The notes below the pieces were generated by a model, which was not told the DNA's origin, did no database searches, and saw only the letters and a program-made list of their open reading frames with translations. A stretch of 64,000 nt of DNA from Paenibacillus sp. MZ04-78.2 (GTDB taxonomy: Bacteria > Bacillota > Bacilli > Paenibacillales > NBRC-103111): the NCBI RefSeq assembly GCF_024213375.1, contig NZ_JANAVJ010000013.1, positions 1-64,000 on the forward strand. Direction: 5' to 3'. Each line of letters starts with the position of its first letter. The stretch's first letter is position 1. The position numbers and the translations under genes were made by a program. This document shows positions 51,340 through 60,841 of this stretch, in pieces.

Positions 51340-54300
51340 TTAGAGCGCTGCTTGCTTCTGCAAGCTTTCCACCTTTCTGGCCCACTCGGAAATGACAGGC
51401 GCTTCTCTGATTTCCATGATCGAGGGGACGACGCCGAAAGCAGCCTCCATTTCCGCGACCAAGCGGATGAGCGCCAGCGAATTGCCGCCGCACAGGAAAA
51501 AGTTATCGTCCGGCCCGATGCCCTCCGTATGCAATAGGTTTTCCACGATTCCGATCAATTGCGCTTCAATCCTTGTGGCGGAGGCGGAAGAGGCCGGATG
51601 AGACCATGGGTCGCGAGGCGACAGGTGACGTCCCCCCTGATTGCAGAGCTCCCCCGGTGAAGGTATCGCTCCGTTCGGCTCGGGAAGCGCCCCCTTGTCG
51701 ATTTTTCCGGTTTCCTTAAGCGGCATCTTGTCGATCTGCACAAAGGCGGCAGGAATCATGTACTCCGGCAGCGTCTTGGCGAGATAGGCTTGCCATTCGG
51801 AGGCCGGGATGTCCCGGTCTGCGACGAAATACGCGCATAACGCTTTGTCCCCCGGACGCTCCTCCCTTACCGTCACGACGACTTCTTTCGCGTGCGGATG
51901 CTCCGCCAGCTTCGCCTCAATCTCCCCAAGCTCGATGCGGAAGCCCCGCAGCTTGATCTGGTTATCCATCCGGCCCATGAACTCGATATGGCCGTCGGGA
52001 AGCCAGCGGGCAAGATCCCCCGTCCTGTACATCTTCGACCCGGGCTCGAACGGATTATCCACGAACTTCTGCGCCGTCAGTTCGGGCCGATTCAAGTACC
52101 CGCGGGCGACGCCGTCTCCCCCGACGCACAATTCGCCGGGCACGCCGACAGGCAGAAGCTCCCCGTAAGCGTCGACAATGTACGCTGTGGAATGGCGGAT
52201 CGGCTTGCCGATCGGAACGTTCGTTTCATGCGGCCCGGTGATGGGGTAACAGGTGGAAAACGTCGTGTTTTCCGTCGGCCCGTACATGTTCTGGATGCGA
52301 AGGCCGGGGACGGCCGCCAGCACCTTGTTGACATGCCGGACAGACAAGGCGTCGCCTCCGATCAGCAGAACTTTCAGAGGAGCGAACAACTCCAGCTTCA
52401 TGTCCGAAAGCTGGTTGAACAGCGGCGCTGTCAACCAGAGATGGCTTATGCCATGGTTCGCGATAAATCGGCCGAGATGGTCCGCGTTGAGCAGTACGTT
52501 ATCGCTTGTCACATACAGCTTGATTCCGTTCAGGAGCGCGCCCCATATTTCGAACGTTGTGGCGTCGAACGCCGGGGCCCCCGTCTGCAAAATCGCGTCG
52601 TTGTCCTCGAAACGGACGTAATCGGTATTTTGGACTAGCCTCACAACGTTCCGGTGCTCCACCATAACGCCTTTCGGCCGTCCGGTCGAGCCCGACGTGT
52701 ACATCACGTAGGCGAGACTTCGCGCATGCGTATCGCTTTTCCAGTTATCGGGGCTATGTAGGAACCGTTCTTCCTCCCCGATTTCGATGGCAGTGATCTC
52801 CGCTTGCAGCTTGCCTGCGTTCAGCCTCCCCTTCTGAACGAGCACGACCTTGGCTCCGCTGTCCTGCAGCATATACTTGATCCGATCCTCGGGATAACCG
52901 GGATCAATGGGCATATACGCGCCGCCCGCTTTCAATACCGCGAGCATTCCGACCACCATTTCAAAGGACCGCTCGGCCGCAACGCCGACAATCTGGTCCG
53001 CACCGCTCCCCTTGCTGCGGATCATTCCGGCGAGCTTGTTCGCCCGCTCGTTCAGTTCCCGGTAGGTCAGCTCCTTGCCTTCATGCCATAGCGCGACTCG
53101 TTCCGGCGTCTTCCGCGCCTGTTCCTCGAACAGCTCATGGATGCATGCTTCGCGCGGATACGCCGCCCCCGTACGGTTCCAGTCCGCAAGCAGCCGGTTC
53201 CGTTCTGCCGGGTCAAGCATCCGAAGCTCCTTCACCCGGGCCTCGGGCTGTTCAATCACCGCTCGAAGCAGGTTCACGTAGAAGCCAATAAGCCGCTGGA
53301 CCGTTTCCTGGCGAAACAAGTTCGTGTTGTACTCCACCCGGATTTCCATCGCGTCGTCCTCTTGATGGATATCGAACAGCAGATCGACTTGGGTCGCATC
53401 CATATCCGGCTCGATCCAACCTTCCTTCGCCCCGGCGAACGCCGCTTCTTCCTTGCCCGCAACGACCATGTTAAACATGACGCGGAACAACGGATTCCGG
53501 CTGCTGCTGCGGTCGGGATTCAGCTTATGAATGAGCCGTTCAAACGGATAATCCTGCATATCGTAGGCTTCGTCCACTTGCTCGTGCACCCGGCGGAGCA
53601 GCTCGTCAAAGGCTGCTTCCCCGTCCACCTCCATCCGGATGGCAACGGTGTTTACGAAAAAACCGACCGCTTGCCGGAGCTCCGGGCTGTAATGCCTTCC
53701 CGCAAACACCGTGCCCACCACGACATCGTTCTGGCGCGAGCATTTGTGCAGCAGCACATAGTAAGCGCAAAGCAGCGCGGAAAACGGGATCACCCGCTTC
53801 TGCATGCAAAGCGTCCGCAGCCCCTGAACCACCTCGCGGGGGATCGACTGAATTTCAAGCGCCCCTGCGAAGCTGAGCCCGGGCCGGGCCGGGAAATCCG
53901 TCGGCAGCTCAAGCACGGGCAGCTCGCCCTGAAACTGCTTCAGCCAATACGCTTCCTGCTCCCCGGTATGCGCCTCATCGAACGTTTCCCGCTGCCACAG
54001 CACATAGTCCGCATACCGGATTCCCGGCGCGGGCAGCTCCTTGCCGATCGCTACGCCCGCATGCGCGTTGTAGAACCATTTGAAGTCGTGCCAAATGCGC
54101 TGGAAGGTCGTGGCATCCGAGATGATATGATGCAGCTTGAGGATCAGCATTCCCTCCGCTTCGCCCATACGTATCCAACTGATCTGAAACAGCGGCCCCC
54201 GGCGCAGGTCGACCGGCTTCAGGCTCGCTTCGGACAACAGGCGCAGGGCCTTCGCTTCCCGCTCCTCCCCCGGCTCCGCCGACAAGTCGACGCAGCGGTA

Positions 54301-54585
54301 AATGCGCTCCATCGCTTCGTCGAACGACTGAACGGGCGCACCGCCCGCATAGCTTACTTTCGTCCGCAGCGCGGGGTGCCGCTCGGTCAAATCTTCGGCC
54401 GCCCACAATAAGGCGTCCGAATCGACGGGACCCGTCAGCCGTTTGCAGGAAATTAAATTCCAGACCGCGCTGTCCGGCAGCAGCTCGGATAAGTACAGCA
54501 CCCGTTCCTGCTGGAACGAAAGCGGATAATGCGGTCTTGCCCTTTGGCGGGGGATGTCCGGATATTTACGCAGGCGTTTGCCCAT
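51340..54585 (-). CDS. Nonribosomal peptide synthetase, one module (C-A-PCP), second in order
   Basis: A 1081-residue single-module synthetase. Condensation domain (about 20-450): the catalytic motif reads LHHIISDATTF, with Ala where HHxxxDG has Gly. Adenylation domain (about 480-950): YTSGSTGRPKGVMVEH, YGPTENTTF, GKIDKGALP. By eye the specificity residues read D-A-F-W-L-G-M-T-F-K, close to valine-type codes (DAFWIGGTFK/DAFWLGGTFK). PCP: DNFFLCGGNSLALIRL with the phosphopantetheine Ser. No epimerase or thioesterase. The ATG at 54585 lies nine bases after AAAGG; a TTG three codons earlier is possible. Confidence 0.92.
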   Translation of the reverse strand: MGKRLRKYPDIPRQRARPHYPLSFQQERVLYLSELLPDSAVWNLISCKRLTGPVDSDALLWAAEDLTERHPALRTKVSYAGGAPVQSFDEAMERIYRCVDLSAEPGEEREAKALRLLSEASLKPVDLRRGPLFQISWIRMGEAEGMLILKLHHIISDATTFQRIWHDFKWFYNAHAGVAIGKELPAPGIRYADYVLWQRETFDEAHTGEQEAYWLKQFQGELPVLELPTDFPARPGLSFAGALEIQSIPREVVQGLRTLCMQKRVIPFSALLCAYYVLLHKCSRQNDVVVGTVFAGRHYSPELRQAVGFFVNTVAIRMEVDGEAAFDELLRRVHEQVDEAYDMQDYPFERLIHKLNPDRSSSRNPLFRVMFNMVVAGKEEAAFAGAKEGWIEPDMDATQVDLLFDIHQEDDAMEIRVEYNTNLFRQETVQRLIGFYVNLLRAVIEQPEARVKELRMLDPAERNRLLADWNRTGAAYPREACIHELFEEQARKTPERVALWHEGKELTYRELNERANKLAGMIRSKGSGADQIVGVAAERSFEMVVGMLAVLKAGGAYMPIDPGYPEDRIKYMLQDSGAKVVLVQKGRLNAGKLQAEITAIEIGEEERFLHSPDNWKSDTHARSLAYVMYTSGSTGRPKGVMVEHRNVVRLVQNTDYVRFEDNDAILQTGAPAFDATTFEIWGALLNGIKLYVTSDNVLLNADHLGRFIANHGISHLWLTAPLFNQLSDMKLELFAPLKVLLIGGDALSVRHVNKVLAAVPGLRIQNMYGPTENTTFSTCYPITGPHETNVPIGKPIRHSTAYIVDAYGELLPVGVPGELCVGGDGVARGYLNRPELTAQKFVDNPFEPGSKMYRTGDLARWLPDGHIEFMGRMDNQIKLRGFRIELGEIEAKLAEHPHAKEVVVTVREERPGDKALCAYFVADRDIPASEWQAYLAKTLPEYMIPAAFVQIDKMPLKETGKIDKGALPEPNGAIPSPGELCNQGGRHLSPRDPWSHPASSASATRIEAQLIGIVENLLHTEGIGPDDNFFLCGGNSLALIRLVAEMEAAFGVVPSIMEIREAPVISEWARKVESLQKQAAL

Positions 54586-54614
54586 AGCAACCAACCTTTC
54601 GGGCTTCCCTGTCG

Positions 54615-57600
54615 TTAAGCTTGCGGTACGGCCTTGGGAAGCAGAGGCTCGATGATTTTGGCAATGTCCTTAATCACCGGCAAATCGATAAAATCCATCA
54701 AGGTCAAGCTAATCTGGAACGCGCTCTCGATATCGGAAACGAACCGGATCGTTAATAAGGAATTGCCGCCCAGCCGGAAGAAGTTGTCGTTCACACCGAT
54801 GCCTTGCATGTTCAGGATGTTTTCCGTAATTTCGATCAGCTTCTTCTCGATCTCTGTCACAGGCCCATCGTCCGCCGGTTGGGGCGACAAGGCGGCTTCC
54901 GGCGCTGGCAGCGCTTTGCGGTCCACTTTGCCGCTCGTGCTTAAAGGCAGCTTTTCCAGTCTCATGTAACGGGTCGGAAGCATGTAGGACGGCAGCCAAT
55001 GCCCGAGATGCCCGGTCCACTCCTCGTCCGGCTTCTCTTCGTCGGTCACAATATAAGCGACGAGACATTCGAGACCGGCCGAATCTTCTTTCACCGCAAC
55101 GGCAGCTCCCCGTACCGACGGGTGCAGCAGCAGCGTCTTCTCGATTTCCTCCAGCTCGATCCGGAAGCCCCGCAGCTTGACCTGCTGGTCGATCCGCCCC
55201 CGGAAGACGATATTTCCATCCTCCTGCCAACGGGCCAAATCCCCTGTCCGGTACAGCTTCTCGCCCGGGCAGAACGGATGGTCTACGAATGCTTGCGCCG
55301 TCAGCTCCGGCTGGTTCAAATAACCCCTCGCCAGCCCTTTCCCGGCAAGGCACAGCTCGCCGTCCACCCCGACCGGCTGCAAGTTCATATGCTCGTCGAC
55401 AATGTACGCCCGCATGTTGCCAACCGGCTTCCCGATGGGCACCCGGTGCAGCTCTTCGCCGCCCCTAAAAGCGAAGCCCGTCGCATAGATCGTCGCTTCC
55501 GTCGGACCGTACAGATTGACCAGCTGCGCCTGAAGCCCCAAGGACTGAAATGTTAGGACCGTGTGAGCGCCTAACGCCTCTCCGGCGGCAAACACATATT
55601 TCAAGCTTTGCAATGCGGGAGCAGCTTCCTTGCTCTCAGCCACATCCATAAACGATTGCAGCATGGATGGCGCGAAATTGATATGCGTCACTTGATGACG
55701 CCGGATCGTCTCGATCATTTTCGTCGGCTCCTTCTCGGCTCCCGGCTCCAGAATGACGAGCTTACCGCCCGTAAAGAAGCAGCCGAACAATTCGCTCATG
55801 GACACGTCGAAAGTAAATGACGTTTTGAGCAGATACGCGTCTTCCTGCGCCAAAGGAAACGATCTCTGCAAATGGGCCAGCGTATTAACGAGCGAGCTAT
55901 GCTCCACCATGACCCCTTTGGGCTTGCCGGTCGAGCCCGACGTATACAGGATATACGCCAGATCGCTCGGGACGCTCACACCGCTGAGATTCGAGCTATC
56001 CCCTTCGGCCTTCTCCTCAATCGCGAGCGTCGGAACAGGTAAGCCTTCCGCCGTTTCGCCCTCGCCGGGCGGAACAAGCAGGACGCGGGCTCCGCTGTCC
56101 TCCAGCATGAACCGCTTGCGCTCCTCCGGGAACCCGGGATCGATGGGAAGATACGCTCCTCCGGCCTTAAGCACCGCGAGAATGCCGATCACCATCGCAA
56201 ACGACCTCTCCGTCATCACCCCGATGACGCCCTCGGCGGCGACTCCGCGGTCTTGCAGCGTACGAGCCAGCCGGTTCGCTTGGGCGTTCAGCTCCCCGTA
56301 GGTCATCGTCCGCTCGCCAAAGGCCAGCGCGACGCGTTCCGGCGTCTTCTCCGCCTGCGCTTCGAACAGCTCGTGAACGCATGCTTCGCGGGGAACATCC
56401 GCCTCGGTCCGGGTCCACTCGGTCAGCAGCCGCTTGCGCTCCTGCGGGTCCAGCATATCCAGCTCTTTTACTTGAACCTCGGGATGCTCCACCAGCTTTC
56501 TTAGCAGGGTCACATATAAATCCATCAAGTGCCGGACGGTTTCCCGGCGGAACAGGTCCGTATTATATTCCAACCGCATTTCCATCACGTCATCCTGCTG
56601 ATGGATGTTTAGCAGCAGATCCACCTGGGTCGCATCCAGCGCCGGCTCCTCCCAAGCCTCCTCCGCACCGGCGAACGTTTCTTTTTCCTTGGCGGAGCTA
56701 ACGAGGTTGAACATGGCGCGATACAACGGATTGCGCACGCTGCGCCGCTCCGGGTTCAGCTTCTGGATCAGCCGTTCGAACGGATAGTCCTGCATGTAAT
56801 GCGCTTCGTCGACTTTGTCGTGCACGCGCTTCAGCAGCTCGTCAAAGGCAGCTTCCCCATCCACCTCCATCCGGATCGCCACGGTGTTGACGAAGAAGCC
56901 GGCGGTCTGGGCCAGACTGGAGCTGTAATGCCTTCCCGAAAATACCGTCCCGACCACGACGTCCTGCTGGCGGGAGCACTTCTGCAAAAGCACATAATAC
57001 GCGCACAGCAACGCCGAGAAAGGGATCACCTTATGCCGCATGCAGAGCGACCGCAGCTTCTTCACCAGATCGCCCGGCAGCGCCCGGATTTCAAGCGCTC
57101 CCCGGAAGCTGAGCTGCGCCGGCTCCTGGAAATCCGTCGGCAGATCGAGCACCGGCAGCTCCCCTTGAAACTGCTTGAGCCAATAAGCCTCCTGCTCCTG
57201 CGTATGCGCCTCGTCGAAGGCCGACCGCTGCCAGCTTACGTAATCCGCGTAATCGACCGCGAGCGGCTTGAGCTCTTCCCCGCCGGTCACGCCCATGCGC
57301 GCATTGTAGAATGCTTTTAAATCGCGCCAGAGAAGCTGAAACGTCGTCTCGTCGGAAATAATATGATGCAGCTTCAAAATGACGAGGCATTCGGCAGCCC
57401 CCGCGCCTCCCATCGGCACGACGATCACTTGGAAGAGCGGGTCGCCGCTCACGTCAATCGGCTCCCGGCACACTTCCGCCAGCTTCCGCAGAGCCGCTTC
57501 ATCCTGCAGCTCCGCCTCCTCCGCCGAACTGTCGATCCGTTGGAAAATCGCTTCCAGCGTCTGATCGAATGTTTGAAGCGGAGCGCCGTTCTCATAGCTC

Positions 57601-57833
57601 ACTCTCGTCCGCAGCGCCGCATGCCGACCGATCAAGTCGCCCACCGCTTGCCGCAAGGCCTCCGAATCGATGTGCCCCGTCACGCGCTTGCAGGAAATTT
57701 TGTTCCACAGCGTGCTGCCCGGCAGCAGCTCGGAGAGGTACAGCACCCGCTCCTGCTGGAAGGAAAGCGGATAGCTCGGCTGCTCGCTTTGACGCGAAAT
57801 CGCCGGGTACTTGCGTTTTGCCCGTTTCGTCAT
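54615..57833 (-). CDS. Nonribosomal peptide synthetase, one module (C-A-PCP), first in order
   Basis: A 1072-residue single-module synthetase similar in layout to the next one. The condensation motif is LHHIISDETTF (Glu in place of the Gly of HHxxxDG). The adenylation domain has YTSGSTGKPKGVMVEH, YGPTEATIYA and GKVDRKALP; the specificity residues by eye are D-V-S-N-F-A-L-I-Y-K, which I cannot assign to a known substrate. PCP: DNFFRLGGNSLLTIRF. Because the module begins with a C domain, it should condense its amino acid with an acyl or aminoacyl donor made by the upstream ligase. The ATG at 57833 lies nine bases after AAAGG, like its neighbour. Confidence 0.92.
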   Translation of the reverse strand: MTKRAKRKYPAISRQSEQPSYPLSFQQERVLYLSELLPGSTLWNKISCKRVTGHIDSEALRQAVGDLIGRHAALRTRVSYENGAPLQTFDQTLEAIFQRIDSSAEEAELQDEAALRKLAEVCREPIDVSGDPLFQVIVVPMGGAGAAECLVILKLHHIISDETTFQLLWRDLKAFYNARMGVTGGEELKPLAVDYADYVSWQRSAFDEAHTQEQEAYWLKQFQGELPVLDLPTDFQEPAQLSFRGALEIRALPGDLVKKLRSLCMRHKVIPFSALLCAYYVLLQKCSRQQDVVVGTVFSGRHYSSSLAQTAGFFVNTVAIRMEVDGEAAFDELLKRVHDKVDEAHYMQDYPFERLIQKLNPERRSVRNPLYRAMFNLVSSAKEKETFAGAEEAWEEPALDATQVDLLLNIHQQDDVMEMRLEYNTDLFRRETVRHLMDLYVTLLRKLVEHPEVQVKELDMLDPQERKRLLTEWTRTEADVPREACVHELFEAQAEKTPERVALAFGERTMTYGELNAQANRLARTLQDRGVAAEGVIGVMTERSFAMVIGILAVLKAGGAYLPIDPGFPEERKRFMLEDSGARVLLVPPGEGETAEGLPVPTLAIEEKAEGDSSNLSGVSVPSDLAYILYTSGSTGKPKGVMVEHSSLVNTLAHLQRSFPLAQEDAYLLKTSFTFDVSMSELFGCFFTGGKLVILEPGAEKEPTKMIETIRRHQVTHINFAPSMLQSFMDVAESKEAAPALQSLKYVFAAGEALGAHTVLTFQSLGLQAQLVNLYGPTEATIYATGFAFRGGEELHRVPIGKPVGNMRAYIVDEHMNLQPVGVDGELCLAGKGLARGYLNQPELTAQAFVDHPFCPGEKLYRTGDLARWQEDGNIVFRGRIDQQVKLRGFRIELEEIEKTLLLHPSVRGAAVAVKEDSAGLECLVAYIVTDEEKPDEEWTGHLGHWLPSYMLPTRYMRLEKLPLSTSGKVDRKALPAPEAALSPQPADDGPVTEIEKKLIEITENILNMQGIGVNDNFFRLGGNSLLTIRFVSDIESAFQISLTLMDFIDLPVIKDIAKIIEPLLPKAVPQA

Positions 57834-57860
57834 GAGATTCATCCTTTCGTCCTGATTTCC

Positions 57861-59021
57861 TTAAGAGCTTCGGCTTCCTCGCTTAACGAGTTCGTCCGCA
57901 ATGATCAACCGCTGAATTTCTGACGTTCCGTCTCCGATCTCCGTCAGCTTCGCATCCCGGAAAAATCGCTCCAGCGGCAGGTCTCTGGAATAGCCGTATC
58001 CGCCGAACAGTTGGATCGCGTCCTTCGTCACTTGGGTTGCCACCTCCGAGGCGAACAGCTTGGCCTCCGACGCCTCCTTCGCGTATTTCTCCCCGCTGTC
58101 CTTCATCCGGGCCGCTTTTTTTAGCAGCAGATCGGCGGCGTTGATATTCATCTCCATATTCGCCAGCATATTTTTCACCGACTGAAAATGGTAAAGATAT
58201 TGATCGAACTGCTTTCTTTGCTTGACGTAGCCGATACAGTGCTGCTTGGCCTCCTCCGCGATGCCGACGGCAATCGCCGCCATCCCCAGCCGGGCGCTAA
58301 CAAGCGTCTGGTGCAGGATGTCCAGACCGAAATTTTTTCGCCCAATGAGGCTGGTCTTCGGAACCTTGACGCCGTCCAGAATCAGCTCGCCCGTATCGGA
58401 GCTTCGCATCCCGAGCTTCCGCTCTTTTTTGCCGGACGTGGACAGGCCCTGCATTCCTTTTTCCAGCAAAAATACGCTGATGCCGAGCAGCTTCTTCTCG
58501 GGCGCCGTCTTGGCGGGCACGATGAAGTAGTCCGCATAGTTGCCGTTCGTCACAAAAATTTTCGCGCCGTCGAGCACATAATGATCGTCCGCTTCGACCG
58601 CCTTCGTCTGCATCGACGACATATCCGATCCACTGCCCGGCTCCGTCAGCGCGAAGGCGCCGATTTTGTCCCCGGAAAGCATGGGCTGCAAGTAGCTCGC
58701 TTTCTGCTCCTCCGTGCCGAAGGCGCTGACCGGGTTGCAGGTTAAGCTGGTGTGCGCGACGACGGTCATCGCGGTGGAGGCGCACGCCTTGGCCAGCTCC
58801 TTCACGAAGCCGGTATACGTCGCATAGTCCAGATCCAGGCCTCCGTACTCCTTCGGATACGGAATGCCCAGCAGGCCGAGGCGTCCCATTTCCTGAATAT
58901 TTTCCAGCGGAAATTGCTCGCGCTCATCCGTTTCGCTTGCGATAGGCCGGACCTTTCGCTTAATGAAGGCCTCGGCCGTATCAAAAACCGCCTTCCGCAC
59001 TTCCCCGTATTCCAGTTCCAT
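57861..59021 (-). CDS. Acyl-CoA (or acyl-carrier) dehydrogenase
   Basis: A 386-residue FAD enzyme of the acyl-CoA dehydrogenase family. FALTEPGSGSDMSSMQTKAV binds FAD and substrate; the C-terminal ELFGGYGYSRDLPLERFFRD-like region (QLFGGYGYSRDLPLER) and IGDGTSEIQRLIIADEL are present. The catalytic Glu of YEGTSEI is Asp here (IGDGTSEI), a conservative change that may alter activity. It could desaturate a carrier-bound intermediate, like NRPS-associated dehydrogenases such as PltE. ATG at 59021, with its ribosome binding site inside the end of asnB; stop-to-start gap of four bases. Confidence 0.9.
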   Translation of the reverse strand: MELEYGEVRKAVFDTAEAFIKRKVRPIASETDEREQFPLENIQEMGRLGLLGIPYPKEYGGLDLDYATYTGFVKELAKACASTAMTVVAHTSLTCNPVSAFGTEEQKASYLQPMLSGDKIGAFALTEPGSGSDMSSMQTKAVEADDHYVLDGAKIFVTNGNYADYFIVPAKTAPEKKLLGISVFLLEKGMQGLSTSGKKERKLGMRSSDTGELILDGVKVPKTSLIGRKNFGLDILHQTLVSARLGMAAIAVGIAEEAKQHCIGYVKQRKQFDQYLYHFQSVKNMLANMEMNINAADLLLKKAARMKDSGEKYAKEASEAKLFASEVATQVTKDAIQLFGGYGYSRDLPLERFFRDAKLTEIGDGTSEIQRLIIADELVKRGSRSS

Positions 59022-59025
59022 ATCC

Positions 59026-60801
59026 TCACACTCCAAACGTTTTGTGCCAGCATTCCAGCGCGATCAAAGCGTGCGACGTTCTGAAAATCGCCAGATTGTC
59101 CATATGCTCATACCCGTTCTTTTTGTTGAAAAAATCATTGGCCGCCCGTTTGTCGAAGTAAGCGGAAATTTTGGAATTGCCCGATTGAATCAGCTCATTG
59201 GCGATGTTTTTCTGGACGACGACCGATTTCGGATCGACCGGGAACGGGAACGGCCGTTTCTTCCGCTCGACGATCTCCTTCGGCAGCAGCTCTCTGGCGA
59301 TTTCTTTCAGGATGATTTTCTCCTTGTCGTCCTTGAGCTTGTAGGCCGATGGAATATTCGCCACATAGTCGACGATACGGTAGTCGAGAAAAGGAACCCG
59401 CGCCTCGATGCCCCAAGCCATACTCGTTTTGTCCTGCCTCTCCAGCATTTCCAGCAAATACAGCTTGATGAACAAGTACAGCACTTTGTTAAGCTCGTCG
59501 TCGGTCTCGAACCGGGAAGTCATGTCGCGCAACGCCGAGGACACGTTTTCCTTGAACCGGGTTTGTCTGGCAACGTCGGGATTCAACAAGCCGGACACCT
59601 CTTGGAGATACGGCGCCCACGGAAATTCCGTCAGCTCGCTTGCGGGCTTTTGATTCAGGAAGAAGAAATATCCGCCGAACAGCTCATCCGACCCTTCGCC
59701 CGACAGGACGACGGTGACGTCGCTTTTTAATCTTTGATACAGCAGATACACGGAAGGGGTCGTCAGATCGACCGGCTTTTCCACGTGCCAGGTCGTCTTT
59801 TCCAGCATGTCGTGGTAGTCCTCCGGCCGGAAAATAAATTCCTTATGGTCGGTTTGCAAGGCGTCCGCCATCAGCCGGGCGTAGATCGTATCCGAGTTGG
59901 CCCCCGCAACCTCGCTGTTCTTGCCGTACTCCATCGAAAAAGTTTTCAGCCGGTGGGACGCATGCCCCGCAGCGAGGGCGGTAATTAAGCTGGAGTCCAG
60001 CCCTCCGCTGAGCAGGGAGCCGAACGGTACGTCGCTCATCAGCCGCATGCGCACCGACTCTTGAAGAAGCGCGAGCGTATGCTCTTTGTACTCGCCGAAC
60101 GTCTGAGGCTCTTCCGCCGACTGCCGCAAAACGATATCCCAGTACGGAATAAGCCGCTTCGTCTTGTTGCGGAACAGCAGCGTATGGCCCGGCGGAACGG
60201 ACTGAATATGCTTGAACATCGTGTGTTCGTTCAAAAGCGCGGTGCAGAACAAATACTCCGGAATGGCCGCCGGCTCCGCTTCCGCCCGGATATCCGGGTG
60301 CTGCAGGATCGCTTTGACCTCCGACGCGAACAACAGCGCTTGATCGGATAAGCTGTAGTAGAGCGGCTTGACCCCCAGCCGGTCGCGGGCCAGAAAGAGC
60401 GTCTCCGTCTTCTCATCCCAGATCGCAAAAGCAAACATGCCGTTGAACCTGCTCACACAGTCCGGGCCGTACTCCTCATAGCTGTGCACGATGACCTCGG
60501 TGTCGCAATCCGTCACGAAGCGGTGGCCTTTGTTCTCCAGATCGCGCTTCAGCTCGCGGAAATTGTAAATCTCGCCGTTGTAGGTGACCCAGACGGTATG
60601 ATCCTCGTTCGTCATCGGCTGCTTGCCGTTCTGAAGATCGATGATCGACAGCCGCCGGTGCCCGAGCCCGATAAACGTATCGACGAACACGCCCTGGCCG
60701 TCCGGACCGCGATGCGCCAGCGCCTCGTTCATCCGGTTCAACACCGCTTCCGAGACGGGCGATTCCTTCCCATAGTGGTACGCTCCGCAAATGCCGCACA
60801 T
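59026..60801 (-). CDS. asnB: Asparagine synthase (glutamine-hydrolysing) type amidotransferase
   Basis: A 591-residue AsnB-type enzyme. The N-terminal Ntn glutaminase domain begins MCGICGAYHYG with Cys2 as nucleophile and contains HRGPDGQGVF and YNGEIYNFRE. The C-terminal synthetase domain has SLLSGGLDSSLITALAAGHA for ATP. In biosynthetic clusters AsnB-like proteins often amidate a carboxylate of a precursor or product instead of making free asparagine. The next upstream genes include a PP-loop ATPase of the N-acetyl-sugar-amidotransferase type, so the two may share an ammonia transfer step. ATG behind AAAGGAGGGAACCCCA. Confidence 0.9.
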   Translation of the reverse strand: MCGICGAYHYGKESPVSEAVLNRMNEALAHRGPDGQGVFVDTFIGLGHRRLSIIDLQNGKQPMTNEDHTVWVTYNGEIYNFRELKRDLENKGHRFVTDCDTEVIVHSYEEYGPDCVSRFNGMFAFAIWDEKTETLFLARDRLGVKPLYYSLSDQALLFASEVKAILQHPDIRAEAEPAAIPEYLFCTALLNEHTMFKHIQSVPPGHTLLFRNKTKRLIPYWDIVLRQSAEEPQTFGEYKEHTLALLQESVRMRLMSDVPFGSLLSGGLDSSLITALAAGHASHRLKTFSMEYGKNSEVAGANSDTIYARLMADALQTDHKEFIFRPEDYHDMLEKTTWHVEKPVDLTTPSVYLLYQRLKSDVTVVLSGEGSDELFGGYFFFLNQKPASELTEFPWAPYLQEVSGLLNPDVARQTRFKENVSSALRDMTSRFETDDELNKVLYLFIKLYLLEMLERQDKTSMAWGIEARVPFLDYRIVDYVANIPSAYKLKDDKEKIILKEIARELLPKEIVERKKRPFPFPVDPKSVVVQKNIANELIQSGNSKISAYFDKRAANDFFNKKNGYEHMDNLAIFRTSHALIALECWHKTFGV

Positions 60802-60841
60802 TGGGGTTCCCTCCTTTCGGTTCCGTGTGGCGGATCAGAAG

